From assembly GCA_013115145.1 (NCBI GenBank), contig JAAPAO010000319.1:1-40085 (forward strand): a stretch of DNA of 40,085 nt. The letters are read 5' to 3'. The DNA is from Perkinsus chesapeaki. Lineage: Eukaryota; Perkinsozoa; Perkinsida; Perkinsidae. How positions within the stretch are numbered: the stretch's first letter is position 1; every line of letters starts with the position of its first letter. Below the pieces are notes generated by a model that was given only the letters and a program-made list of their open reading frames with translations, did no database searches and was not told the DNA's origin. The position numbers were made by a program, and so were the translations under genes. Of the stretch, positions 30,845-40,085 are shown one piece after another.

Positions 30845-32041
30845 CTATGCGTCCGGAAAGGTCCGGACCTTCGATGGCTGTGATTTTCTTACTCTTCTCC
30901 TCAACCGCCTAAAAGTGGGTTTTGCTTTTGTCAAAGCGATACCGATCTGACGTTTCTCGGCTTGGTAATGCAAATAATATTGACGAAGCAGACCAAGCCC
31001 GACTACGAACATTCCGGGCAACTCTACGATTAGAATGGAGCATCTCCCACCCCCTGGCCATTCTAAGACGTACAGATCTTTCAGTATCGTCACGTTGACA
31101 GCATCGTCTGATTCCCCTCTCAAGGCAAGGTTGATGGCTGGGAGATAGTCTCGATCACTGCAGCTTTGTAATTCATGATACCCAGAAGGTCTCGATAACA
31201 TATACCGACCAGCAGCATTGAGGCTCGCATTGATGGCTTCGAGTATCGGGCCGGTTACTTCCCGTGGGGCGTAGAGGGAGGTGGCACCGCTATCTATCTC
31301 AGCTGAGTAGGAAGTATAGGGCAAGTTAATATGCTGGCCCGCCACTTCGACCCTCCTCAGATCAACGCTCCATGCATTCGTCCCAACCGTTAGTGGGACG
31401 TGTGCCAATGGTTCTTGGTACCTGGTGGTATCTTCTCCACCAATAATCAGTTCACCCTCATCCATATTTTTGGGTTCAAAGTAAATCGAAAACTTTTTTC
31501 CAGTGATAATGCCTTTATCTACAAGTTGGTCTAATATGGGAACGAAATCGCTATCGTTATCTTCGTCGATATCTTCTGATCTTAGTCTGAGTCCCAGTGA
31601 CGCATGAGGCGGTAGCCCGTTGGTAGAATAGTCTTTTACTATACCGAAGTCAACGTCCGAAACTCTAACTCCACCTAGCTCCAGCTCACCCTTGTGGTGG
31701 ACAATAGACGTGCTGCTATCATCTCCGAAGACAACCTCCGTGGATTCGCGATCGCAAACGGCAAGCTCGCATTGATAGCAGCCAAAAACCGATCCACCAC
31801 AGGGCTTTCCATCGCATCTCGACTGGTTCGATAGGAGAAAAGTCGTGTCTGTCCCAGTGTCCATCATGAGGTTCAATGTCTGGTTGTCGGCTCGAATCGG
31901 CACAATCATTGAGACAGTGAAGATGTTCTCCCATGTAATAAACGTTTGCGAGATTGGCAGCCTCAAGAGTGTGCCATCGATACTCCCTAGGCATAGCAAC
32001 CATAAAGCAGAAAGTTGTTTCTGTCCAGCTGATGGCTTCAT
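30845..32041 (-). CDS. Pepsin-like aspartic protease (family A1), tandem paralogue, intron-free
   Basis: An open frame of 398 aa from the ATG at 32041; the frame stays open 33 codons further up to 32140, but the chosen start aligns with the paralogue and puts the hydrophobic signal segment (LSALWLLCLGSIDG) at the N-terminus. Active-site motifs are MMDTGTDTTFLL (Asp near residue 61) and EIDSGATSLYAP. It shares much of its sequence with the 28966-30117 gene in the same order, including GLPPHASLGL, NMDEGELIIGG and ELQSCSDR. Predicted to be a secreted or vacuolar endopeptidase. Compared with its neighbour it has a short acidic insertion (SEDIDEDNDSD). Confidence 0.93.
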   Translation of the reverse strand: MKPSAGQKQLSALWLLCLGSIDGTLLRLPISQTFITWENIFTVSMIVPIRADNQTLNLMMDTGTDTTFLLSNQSRCDGKPCGGSVFGCYQCELAVCDRESTEVVFGDDSSTSIVHHKGELELGGVRVSDVDFGIVKDYSTNGLPPHASLGLRLRSEDIDEDNDSDFVPILDQLVDKGIITGKKFSIYFEPKNMDEGELIIGGEDTTRYQEPLAHVPLTVGTNAWSVDLRRVEVAGQHINLPYTSYSAEIDSGATSLYAPREVTGPILEAINASLNAAGRYMLSRPSGYHELQSCSDRDYLPAINLALRGESDDAVNVTILKDLYVLEWPGGGRCSILIVELPGMFVVGLGLLRQYYLHYQAEKRQIGIALTKAKPTFRRLRRRVRKSQPSKVRTFPDA

Positions 32042-32103
32042 ACTTGAGCTTCGTGTTGCGCGTGAGTACAAAACACAAATGAACGGCTTTACCTTCCCCC
32101 GAT

Positions 32104-32113
32104 GAGACGAGAC
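32104..32113. promoter_or_regulatory. GAGACGAGAC motif upstream of protease paralogue
   Basis: The ten bases match the core of the repeat at 30209-30224 and lie 63 bp upstream of the ATG at 32041. An inverted longer copy (GTCTCGTCTCGTC) is at 32289-32301. Confidence 0.3.
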
Positions 32114-32656
32114 ATAACACGGCCAGTGACCGTCGGCCACTTGTGCCCTAGGAAAAGACCTTTTCCAGAAGTTTCGCCACCATCCTATTGGGCATGATCA
32201 AAGAAGGACGAGGGCTTGAGCTATGTTCAGGATGGATATTGAACCGAGTCTTTTTTTCGGAGAGTTTCAGGGAAATATCGCAAATCGTGTCTCGTCTCGT
32301 CGGTGACGTGATGGGGACGACCTTTCGCCTCCTTCTCTGCTGGGCTAGTCCCTATACGAACTCCGGATAGCGCGGCCGGGATCTTCGTCATTGAGAAGGT
32401 ATCATATTTATTCGAAAACCAGCGGTTCTTTCCAGTACGTCGCGCCTGGGTGAGTCTTGATACACGCTAGGAGCATGTGAATTAAAAGATCTTCCATTCA
32501 CGTTACCTCTGCGACTTTTCGCGCCATCCAGTCCTTCCGGAGCACAGATAGCACACTTCTTACTCTTACGTACAGATAGCCTATACGGAGCAGCCCGTCT
32601 AAAGACGGGCTCAAGTGAAAGGAAATGTCATCTACAACTTCCCTTTTTTGTAGCTC

Positions 32657-33866
32657 ATGCTCTCATATTCCTATGTCCACTTGTTCCTGGCATTTTCGCC
32701 TATACAAAGCATCTATTATCGGAACTACCACAAAGCTGACGTGTTTTACGATACCACAATGCGCTTTCTGTTCACCTCGTTATGTGAGCAGGCAGTAGGG
32801 ATTCCCTGTCGTGTTGCGGTTGACCGAATCGGTGGGCGAGAGGTGAGCTGGGACACGCACGTCTGTCTACTTTCGGGCCTAAAAGGCTGAGTCAGCTACA
32901 ACATGCCTGCTATGAACATATATCCTGTCTTGCAGCGCGTCGTTGGTTGCCTTTGGATGAAGATCCCTCACGAGTTGGATGGGCCAGAGGAAGAGTTGGT
33001 CAGGGCGCATGTGTACGTAGCATCGCACTGCGGGTTGTTACACTCAACGACTCGTGAAGAGTCCAAGCGCTGACGTCCGATCCGCCCCATCTCGACAGTC
33101 GCGCTATACAACTGAGATCCTCTATCAGGTCAGTTCCGAAAAGGCATGGTGTATTTGGCTCTATACAATATGTAAGCTGTGGGCACCGATATTGTCAAGA
33201 TTAGCAATCTTCGAGGCGTGATTAAGACTTGCCGTTGGCTTCGTATGAACGAATGGCTTCAGGAGTATCGCTCGGTGCAGGACATAATACACTCCCATCT
33301 TCACTAACTGACACGTCGAATTATTATATCGCGCCCCGATCTCGATCGGAGTTAGTACTTCCAAGTTCGTACCTGCTCTTAGGTCGAGGTTGCAGGGCCT
33401 TTCAAGGAAAAAGGGATTGGAGCTGAGCTCGTAAAGTATGCTATCGACTATGTAAGAGTGTTAGCACGCTCAGCGCATATCAACAAGGTGTTTCGCTCGC
33501 TTCAAAACCAAGGTGCGATTTGCCGCTTTTCGAGGATTTAGAAACAACTAATATGGCGGGTTAATCAACGAGTACCCTGGTTATCATATCTAAGATGAAA
33601 GTTCTTTACAGTGCTATTCAACCAGTGTTCGTTTTAGGGCAAGGAGATGTCAGATGTTCTCGCGATCACTTTGCGCACGAACCCAACAGGGTTTATGGCT
33701 CAGAAGTACAAGAAAATGGGATTTATCCAGCTTACTGGTGAGCTTTGCTTGCTCTGGCTTGAACCAGCGACTTGAACCACGAGAGGGAACTCTGGACCAC
33801 TTTGCTTTTTTAGAGGATCGAAGAAACCCACTCGCTCTCTTCGCTTTGTACTATGATCGAAGTTGA
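32657..33866 (+). CDS. GNAT-like N-acetyltransferase (tentative)
   Basis: Six exons join in phase to about 185 aa: 32657-32842, 32936-33010, 33200-33274, 33383-33451, 33638-33737, 33814-33866. GNAT enzymes move an acetyl group from acetyl-CoA to an amine. Supporting signs: RERVVGCLWMKI fits the strand that precedes motif A; VEVAGPFKEKGIGAELVKYA fits motif A, where the acetyl-CoA pyrophosphate loop normally reads R/Q-x-x-G-x-G/A (here KEKGIG); ALRTNP-like LAITLRTNPTGFMAQKYKKM with GF fits motif B. The exact substrate cannot be told. The 33200-33274 exon is the weakest call, and an upstream start is possible because the first ~30 residues look unlike a normal N-terminus. Confidence 0.62.
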
Positions 33867-34234
33867 ATGAACACATGTACTTCATCACACCTTGCTTGTT
33901 CGCTGAGTGTGCAGGTCAATGTGGATCCTTTCAGCCCATTGCTTCCCCATTGCTGTCATTGACCACTTTCAGACTTGAGTTCAAAAGGACCACAACATAT
34001 TCGAAGTGTCTTTGGCCGAAGTCTTGCTAGATTCCTTCACAGTCTCTTTCTCGTGTATAAGGAAATGCTACGACCTTAATCGCACTTTACGAGTTTACTA
34101 ACGCAATGCATGCCATTCGTTATTGTGCAACTTCATTTCAAAAAAACTCAAATCGTGGCGGCGCCGTGCAATGATAAAAATACAAACTTATCAAATATGA
34201 TCATTCACCATCCTGTCGGACATGCAGTTCACAA

Positions 34235-34889
34235 TTACCCTAGTGTGTTTTCGCTGCTGTACGTGACATACCTAGCCACACAGACTTCGGAAGGAACGCA
34301 GACGAGTGCGACGATTACAGGAAACCGTCTTCGTCTTTGAACTTTTCGTAAAGTTCGTTCATCGTGTCGCCTAAACAACAATGTTAAGCCGTTGATGAGA
34401 ACACTCGTATGCCACCTGTTTTAGGGACCACGTTCTTCCCGACGAAAATGTATATTGTCTCATTCGAAGAGTGCTTCACAGTCGATCCTAAACGAGATGA
34501 ATCCTAGCGGGTGCGCAATGGTCCGCCTTGCCTTCGCCGCTCTCGTCAGGCTGCGCGTCCGCGTCGGGCCTGAAAATGCTTTTATGCACAATGTATTTGA
34601 ATTCGCCGCAAAGCATGTTGCCCGGCACTAAGAACTTTTGCTTCTCGATATCAGGCAACTCGGTTCTCTCATGTCTGAATGCATTCAATGATGATGCTCT
34701 GCGACAACACTTCTCAGCAGCCCACTTCTCAGCGATCACAGGGATCCTCTCGGGGTACTTCTGCAGGATTTTCTTAGACTCACTCCTGCGCTTCTCTGAG
34801 ACAGCTAACTGCAGTAAGCATCAAGGTTTCGGTTGCCCACCTAAAGAGTGTTTGTTGCGGTACGAACTAGCTCGTGGCGATGACGACAT
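34235..34889 (-). CDS. ATG8: Autophagy ubiquitin-like protein ATG8
   Basis: Six exons give 140 aa: 34889-34841, 34795-34726, 34674-34532, 34487-34416, 34370-34319, 34271-34235. ATG8 is joined to phosphatidylethanolamine on autophagic or, in apicomplexans, apicoplast membranes. Family signature is clear: SLEKRRSESKKILQKYPERI, PVIAEKHERTELPDIEKQKF, LVPGNMLCGEFKYIVHKSI, ETIYIFVGKN, MNELYEKFKDEDGFLYVTYS and the end SSENTLG. The glycine is the last residue before TAA, so no ATG4 cleavage is needed to expose it, as in apicomplexan ATG8. About 20 extra acidic residues (PDADAQPDESGEG) are inserted after KYIVHKSI. The third intron (34488-34531) begins GC (GCAAGG) rather than GT; it is the only join that keeps phase. 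Other introns are 45-51 nt. Confidence 0.93.
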
Positions 34890-36575
34890 GCCAAAACTAT
34901 CACAACTGTTTTTCTAGTTCGTTATGTGATTGAACAACTCAACAGGTAGGAGTGGTTTATGCGCAAAATTCCTCCTCCCAATCCTCTATGCCTATCCGGG
35001 AGCTGAAGCCGCTACGTGTTGCGTCATCGTCACCAGTCTGTGGCTCTACCACTCCTCCGAAGATAGCAACCCACAACAGAGACCACACGGCCTCGATAAG
35101 TTGGTGAATGCTGTATAAAAGAATCATACGAATATGGTAGTGGGAGCAGCAGCAGTTCGCAGCAATGAGATAAGGGCCCAAGGAAAATCAACATAGAACG
35201 GATGATGACAATCATCACGATGATGAGATCAACAACTTGAGATTACTAAGTAACCACCATGGAGCTCTCACCACGTTAAGAGGTTTCCAGTCGAGGAAAA
35301 GAGTTGGCGTAGTTGGCATCAGCAATGACCCCAACCGCCTTATGAGCCGCTGAGCTTCACGCTCGTAACGACTCGGGCGATGTGGAGGCGGAGCCAGCCA
35401 AAGGATACACCAAAGCTTAGGTAAGACCGGATATGTTATTCTGGGCAAGAATACTTGGGGCGAACCTCTTGGATCTTGCCATGATACAGTATAAGGGAAA
35501 ATACAAGGATAGACGAAATGATGATGACGAAGATTTTCATGATGATGCTAACAACATATTTACTAAGGCAGCAGTAGTAGCAATAGTAGCAGCGGAGGAG
35601 GACTAGTGGACACCGACGATAGCAATTAGTGGTTAAATGAGCACCTTCGGAAGCAGCACCTCACAATCGCTCTGACGAATAGATGAGGGTGGTCCGCTGG
35701 TGCTCAGGGGAATAACGTAGATTTTGGGGTAGTAGATTACGTCCGCACACATGCACACCTTTTCTTGATATTAGCAATAATAATAAATGATAACATCGCC
35801 TCCGTATGGCATAATGGAGGATAATTATAGGCTGTTATTAGGGCCAATTATCGACTACTGGAGGTCATCAGCATTTCAAAGGTAGGCAGCAACCACCGAC
35901 AGGGCGGTGGTGGTGGCGGTAATAACAGCAGCAACAACAGCAATGATTATTACTACGCAGCGATAACTAACTCTTCTTCTTCAACTACTACTAGTAAGAT
36001 GTGACAACTTTGGTGATGAGAAGGCAGCAACAATACATTCGATAAGACGGGCATCGACAACGAGTAGTAGCAGTGGGGGAGGATGGGCAACAAATAGATA
36101 TCAATACAGGTGATGATGCGACAGCTGAGTTCGATACGAACCACGAGCCGCCGCATCGTTCAATAGACATCATCATCATGATAATAATAATAGCCATTTC
36201 GGACTGTACTAATCAGATAATAAGAAGCTCGCCCTCGAGAGCACCTCGTCATTGTCGATAACACCGTATACATTAAACTTAGAAGTACTGACAACCGGTG
36301 TGCTTCATCACTTGTCGAGCACAGTATCTGAAGGAATTCAGTTTAGGGGGCTCTTTCCGGCAATGCTTCTGCTGTTGCTGCAATCCTACATTCCTTCTTC
36401 GACACCGTCCATAATCATCTGTCTGGTGATTGAATGCCAAGCGATAGATCGGGAGCCTGACATCAAGCCAAATTGGAAAATATCAGGCGATTCGTTCACG
36501 AGCGTGGAAGGCATTAACCTCACGGGCGAGATTCTTAAACGTGTAAACAACCCTTGTAGCCTATTATCACGTTGT
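34890..36575. other. Intergenic stretch rich in GAT, AAT and CAG-type trinucleotides
   Basis: No gene is supported. From about 35130 to 36200 the sequence is full of short, impure trinucleotide runs on both strands (for example GATGATGA, GGTGGTGGTGGCGG and CAGCAGCAACAACAGC near 35900, and ATCATCATGATAATAATAATA near 36170). This looks like decayed microsatellite sequence. Confidence 0.55.
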
Positions 36576-38612
36576 TTATATACAACGAACCCAAGAGTAT
36601 AAAGATAATTTCCCCAGCTTCGTGCGATAACCATCGGAAATAAAAGTCTCACCGTCATCAGGCAGAACCTCGCTGGAATCGTCGTCACTGAGGCTCGAGA
36701 GCGAACTCTCGACTGGGGATGGAACACTACGTGGGGTGAGATCGCGGGCAAGCAACCTGAACCGCCGCCGCCATCACTTCCGCATCACCAATCCTCCGAA
36801 CTCTTACCTGGCGTATATAGCGGCGATGAAGCCTCCTACAAAGCCATCACCGGCGCCGATGTCGTCGGAGATGGCAAGAGGGTCCAAATCTCTCACAGTG
36901 TGTGCGAATGCGTCGCATGTATCCGTTAAGTTGCTGCAGCAAATGACCGGGTCGGGACCTGCCGAGCAATGTCTATACGGCAAACCGTATCTGTTGACCT
37001 TGGGTCATGATAGCCCATGCGCCTGGCTTCATGAATGCTGACACGGCCTCTGCGATCTCGCGCGGGCTCATTTTAGATAGACCCGCGATACCTGCGTGAG
37101 AGTGCAGTTCCGCCGAGGTGAATCGAAGGCCTCACCGAGATGCTCGGCAAACGCGGTAAACTCCACCTCGTTCCCGAATATAACGTCACAAGCGTTTTTG
37201 GCCATATACGTCTGAAAGAGAAAAGTTAGGCGGAGCGAAGCAACTCGTTGACTTACGAAATCGTCGTTCTGGCAGGCCCAAGCAGCGCTGAGACCCGCGA
37301 AGAGCTTTGTGTAGCCAGATTTAATCTGTGGATGATTGGGGATGTATCTGAGAGGGCCGGATGGAGACGCGATCTGACGGAAATACGGTATTATTTACTC
37401 TCTGCACGCGTATCCATCCCCGCAAGCGTAAAACGCAGTCGTATAGAGTATTCTGCAGTCAGTAGGAATGCCTGTCAACAACACTGCTCCTCATTTCCAT
37501 CAACTCTGACCACCTACCTCTATCGGGACCAGCTCGGAACTCCGGCGCTACTCCCAAATCCGTAATCATCGTTCCTGAAAACAGTGCCATCCAAAAACAA
37601 CAGCGGAGCGAAGCTCTTTATTACGCTTCTTTTCCTTAAGAAGAGCGCAACATTTGCCAGTACGTCCACCGGGGAACACCTGAGCGCAGTATCCTCCCCG
37701 CCACGAGCACAGTACTGCCGCCGGTGAATCCTACCTCGAAGTCCGTCTCGAGCCCGGCCTCGACGCAGGCCTCGCGCAGTACATTAGCATATTCATCATC
37801 GCCGACACTGCCGACGATCCGAACCGACGTGTTGGCGAAGCTGACGTCCTGCAAAATAAGTAGCGCTCGCCCGGATGATCGATTATTATGCCACGAAACT
37901 TACGTTGTACTCTGGATCGGTCTCGTGGCGGTCAAACCACCACTTGACGCCTCTCAAGGAGTTCATCGCCTGCCCGCCCGCAATGCGCTGAAAGGATGAC
38001 GCTGGTGGGGACGGCGGCGGTGACAGCTGGGAGGCTTACATGAACTGTTAGCTCCCCGTCCCCCAACATTCGCGCAAACAACTTCTTATCTTCGTCGCTT
38101 CCTGAGATAAAATAAAGTGATAAACTATTGTGTTAGGAGTTATAATATAGACTATGAAGGTGAGTATTAATAGTGAAAACAAAGAGGCCTTGCAAAGGGA
38201 AAGATTTAATATGTTTATCAAGCTGATAAATAACAATACCAATTCCCTATTATATTTACCCAGTGGATAAGCTACCAGGGTTATACTATTTTATATTCCT
38301 AATATGAGTACAGAAGAGAGGAAGGAGTGTGATGAAATTGGCAGTAAGCAGTAGTAGGATAATAGTAATACCATCCGTGAGCCTCTGTGTGTTGACTTTC
38401 AAGCCAAAGCCACTAGCGTCATCAACAGTCGCAACCAAGTCGAGAATAGGGTGGTCGTATGATACAACGCTGAATGTTTCAGCTCCACCCAAGGAACAGG
38501 GACACGTCGTCGAGGAGGACATGACTGGAGTAATAGTCCTTGATAATGATGACGCCTCATCATCATCAGCGGCAGCAGCAGCAGCGACGGAGTAGTCGGC
38601 GGCAGCAGCCAT
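36576..38612 (-). CDS. Adenosine kinase-like PfkB carbohydrate kinase
   Basis: Eleven exons give 402 aa in phase: 38612-38372, 38101-38040, 37987-37904, 37848-37735, 37679-37625, 37574-37514, 37347-37257, 37211-37136, 37091-36999, 36958-36808, 36756-36576. Adenosine kinase phosphorylates adenosine to AMP in purine salvage, which matters for parasites unable to make purines. Motifs: YDHPILDLVATVDD near the N-terminus, IAGGQAMNSLRGVKWW, SVRIVGSVGDDEYANVLREA, GGRTGKCCALL, TMITDLGVAPEF, DVIFGNEVEF, WAIMTQG and the anion-hole/catalytic motif DDIGAGDGFVGGF with the base Asp in GAGD. The N-terminus carries polyalanine and Asp runs. The last exon encodes an acidic Ser-rich tail (SSLSSLSDDDSSEV) instead of the usual AGxYAA helix. 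Exon 6's end is tentative. Two introns (37575-37624 and 37212-37256) carry the GCGGAGCGAAGC word in reverse. Confidence 0.9.
37230..37241 (+). repeat. GCGGAGCGAAGC 12-mer inside an adenosine kinase intron
   Basis: Lies in the 45-nt intron 37212-37256 of a minus-strand gene, so the transcript carries the complement GCTTCGCTCCGC. Confidence 0.85.
37603..37614 (+). repeat. GCGGAGCGAAGC 12-mer inside a second adenosine kinase intron
   Basis: Lies in the 50-nt intron 37575-37624, again reversed relative to the transcript. It shares CAGCGGAGCGAAGC (14 bases) with the cysteine synthase intron copy. Confidence 0.85.
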
Positions 38613-38855
38613 ACTAGAGGGGCTATTGGGAAAGAAGGGCTGACACGAATTCAAATGAAAGATGCGACAACCGAAAGATTTTCGAAAAGCTCGCCGAGGA
38701 TCATAGGAATCGACCACGTGTCAGCCCGACTAGCCCCTACCGACCACCGAACCACAACCGTCACTGCGCCAGGAAATTACTCCATGTTCCTTGGGCGTTG
38801 GTAATTACGAAAACAGACTCGCCGAGCTGACACGAAAGCCGTTCCAGAATCCCAC

Positions 38856-39096
38856 CCGTCGTCAGTCGCTGCGTCGCTGGCTCAAGTCCGTAAGTGTTGA
38901 AGTCATCGATCGTTGCCACCAAATCAAGAAGAGGGTGGCACATGCCAACAATGCTGGCGTACTCGTTGGACAGAGCCTCCAAGCGATGCTGAGCAACCGA
39001 GACTCGCTCGTCGTCACAGGTGCTCAGCGTGGATGATGCAATGTCATCATCATCCTTTACTACGACGGGACTTGACGTGGAGGCGATTATCGCCAT
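38856..39096 (-). CDS. Duplicate or alternative first exon of adenosine kinase
   Basis: From an ATG at 39096 to a GTGGGA donor this exon is 241 nt, exactly the length of the adenosine kinase first exon at 38612-38372, and ends in the same phase. Both have HP-x-LDLVAT at residues 54-62 and TQRLT at 75-79 with no gap between them, while the first 45 residues differ. Only about 240 bp separates the two exons, leaving no room for the rest of a second kinase. It is either an alternative first exon spliced to the shared downstream exons, with its own promoter, or a leftover of a partial duplication. Confidence 0.75.
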
Positions 39097-39180
39097 GAGT
39101 TTGGAGGAAAGATGCTGCTCGAAAACGATGGAGGAGGAGAAGGAGAACTCGAGACCAATCGGTAAAATGTTAAATTGTTA

Positions 39181-39681
39181 TCAGACCAAATTATGCTCTC
39201 TCTTCAGCCGCTCGATCTCGGCCTTCTGCCCCTCGGCGTCAAGCTTCTGCTGCAGACGTTTCTGACTGTAATAAAGGCACACAAGGTACCGACCTGACGA
39301 CCACCACGCGCCATCGTTGACAATGCCATCTCGCAAGGATCCCTACCTGCCACGTTGAAGCCGCTGAGATGGTCCACGGCATTCTTGGCATCATATATAT
39401 CGTCGTATATCACAAAGGCTGTCCCCTAAAATATCTCCCAGTGACGAACTACAGCGGTCGACCGGCGGCTACCTTCGTGCCGGGCGCGTTGCCTTTTCGT
39501 ATTTGCCGAATTGAGCCGAATTTGCCAAAGACATCGTAGAGTTCATCGGGCTTGATCTTGTACGGAAGGTTACGAACCTGAAATACGAAACCGTAAGATA
39601 CGCGTATCTTTTACTGGGCAACCTCACATAGATGATCCGATTAACCTCCGGAGGCAGCCGAACTCTTCCGCGAGAGGTCAT
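39181..39681 (-). CDS. SF3B6: Splicing factor 3B subunit 6 (SF3b p14), RRM protein
   Basis: Four exons give 116 aa: 39681-39628, 39577-39473, 39425-39347, 39293-39181. SF3B6/p14 sits in the U2 snRNP SF3b complex and lies near the intron branch-point adenosine. The RRM is complete: RNP2-like [11 protein letters not shown], the helix [23 protein letters not shown]1-like [20 protein letters not shown], then [16 protein letters not shown]. The coiled C-terminal helix ([19 protein letters not shown]) also fits, as does the total length (125 aa in animals). Introns are 46-53 nt with GTGAGG, GTAGCC and GTAGGG donors. A conserved branch-point-site protein is notable in a genome with very short introns. 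Confidence 0.96.
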
Positions 39682-40037
39682 CAGGAGAAAGCCCTACTGG
39701 CCGAAAACTGTCGAGCGAGCCCCGCCCCCAACTCAAAACAGTCGATGCAAGTCCGCGGTGCTCAACGACATATCTCCACAGCGCCAACCAGATGGCATAT
39801 CAATTGACCGGAACCGCGCAGCCTCGATGATGAAGACGGCAGTGGAGGTGAGCCGGAAATATGCATTTGACGTAGAGTGGTGTGGCTCACACCAAGAAGG
39901 AGTCTTCGGGCTGCTAGGTCGCGAATTACAACTCTCAATAGAGAGACGACAATCAACAACGCTTTCGCGAGGTTGACTGAATTGTGGTAGTCACGACGGC
40001 GGGAAAAGATAACAAATAGGTTAGGAGGAGATAGAGC
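39682..40037. other. Intergenic region between SF3B6 and a possible divergent gene
   Basis: No gene is supported. It would contain the promoter of SF3B6 and, if real, that of the plus-strand start at 40038. Confidence 0.4.
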
Positions 40038-40085
40038 ATGGCAACCGGCGAAAAGACGTGTAGGGGCTTCAGGGCGACCGCACCA
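40038..40085 (+). CDS. Possible start of a gene cut by the window edge
   Basis: ATG at 40038 opens a frame (MATGEKTCRGFRATAP) that runs off the window. The context GAGCATGGC is acceptable for initiation, but 16 codons are too few to judge. Confidence 0.2.
   Translation, partial: MATGEKTCRGFRATAP

Noticed and set aside
34528-34917. 129-codon plus-strand open frame
   Set aside because: It is antisense to ATG8 exons, which carry unmistakable family motifs.
1-40085. CRISPR array, rRNA genes, or bacterial-type operons
   Set aside because: No regularly spaced direct repeats with unique spacers, no rRNA sequence and no Shine-Dalgarno-led gene strings were seen; all evidence points to eukaryotic nuclear DNA.

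Overview
The window looks like nuclear DNA of an intron-rich unicellular eukaryote using the standard genetic code (TAA, TAG and TGA all end genes here). Most genes are cut by many GT-AG introns, largely 40-65 nt with a group of only 27-31 nt; a few introns exceed 200 nt. There is no operon structure or ribosome-binding pattern. Tiny introns, tandem pepsin-like proteases and an ATG8 with a naked C-terminal glycine together suggest an alveolate, most likely a Perkinsus-type protist. That assignment is inference from style and gene content; no marker gene proves it.

Left third (1-16,200, all plus strand). It opens with a 19-bp minisatellite, then a zinc-finger gene fragment, a tRNA-Gly(CCC), and a nine-exon TruD/PUS7 pseudouridine-synthase homologue carrying a Tc1/mariner-like MITE in one intron. 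Next come a ten-exon membrane-type cysteine synthase, a seven-exon Maf nucleotide pyrophosphatase, a poorly resolved gene, a small coiled-coil gene, and an eight-exon Prune/exopolyphosphatase (DHH) gene. I rebuilt these exon by exon; in the recognisable genes every junction keeps phase and the family motifs run across it.

Middle (16,200-24,600). A single 3-kb intron-free reading frame encodes a 1011-residue acidic, probably disordered protein of unknown function. The following 5 kb (19.5-24.6 kb) holds only one unrecognised two-exon gene end that I can support; the rest shows no gene I trust.

Right part (24,600-40,085, mostly minus strand). It holds a 13-exon S28 serine carboxypeptidase with a signal peptide, an unrecognised gene whose stop overlaps the S28 start, two intron-free tandem A1 (pepsin-like) proteases, a plus-strand GNAT-like acetyltransferase, ATG8, adenosine kinase with a duplicated first exon, and the splicing factor SF3B6/p14. 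A trinucleotide-rich intergenic stretch lies at 34.9-36.6 kb.

The genes form no obvious single pathway. They mix housekeeping (RNA modification, splicing, nucleotide and polyphosphate clean-up, purine salvage, autophagy, cysteine synthesis) with secreted proteolysis (one S28 and two A1 enzymes within 8 kb). The most unusual signals are a 12-mer shared by four short introns in three genes, the duplicated same-length adenosine kinase first exon, the MITE, the ATG8 variant, a PUS7 homologue without its catalytic aspartate, and a set of odd-centred perfect palindromes.
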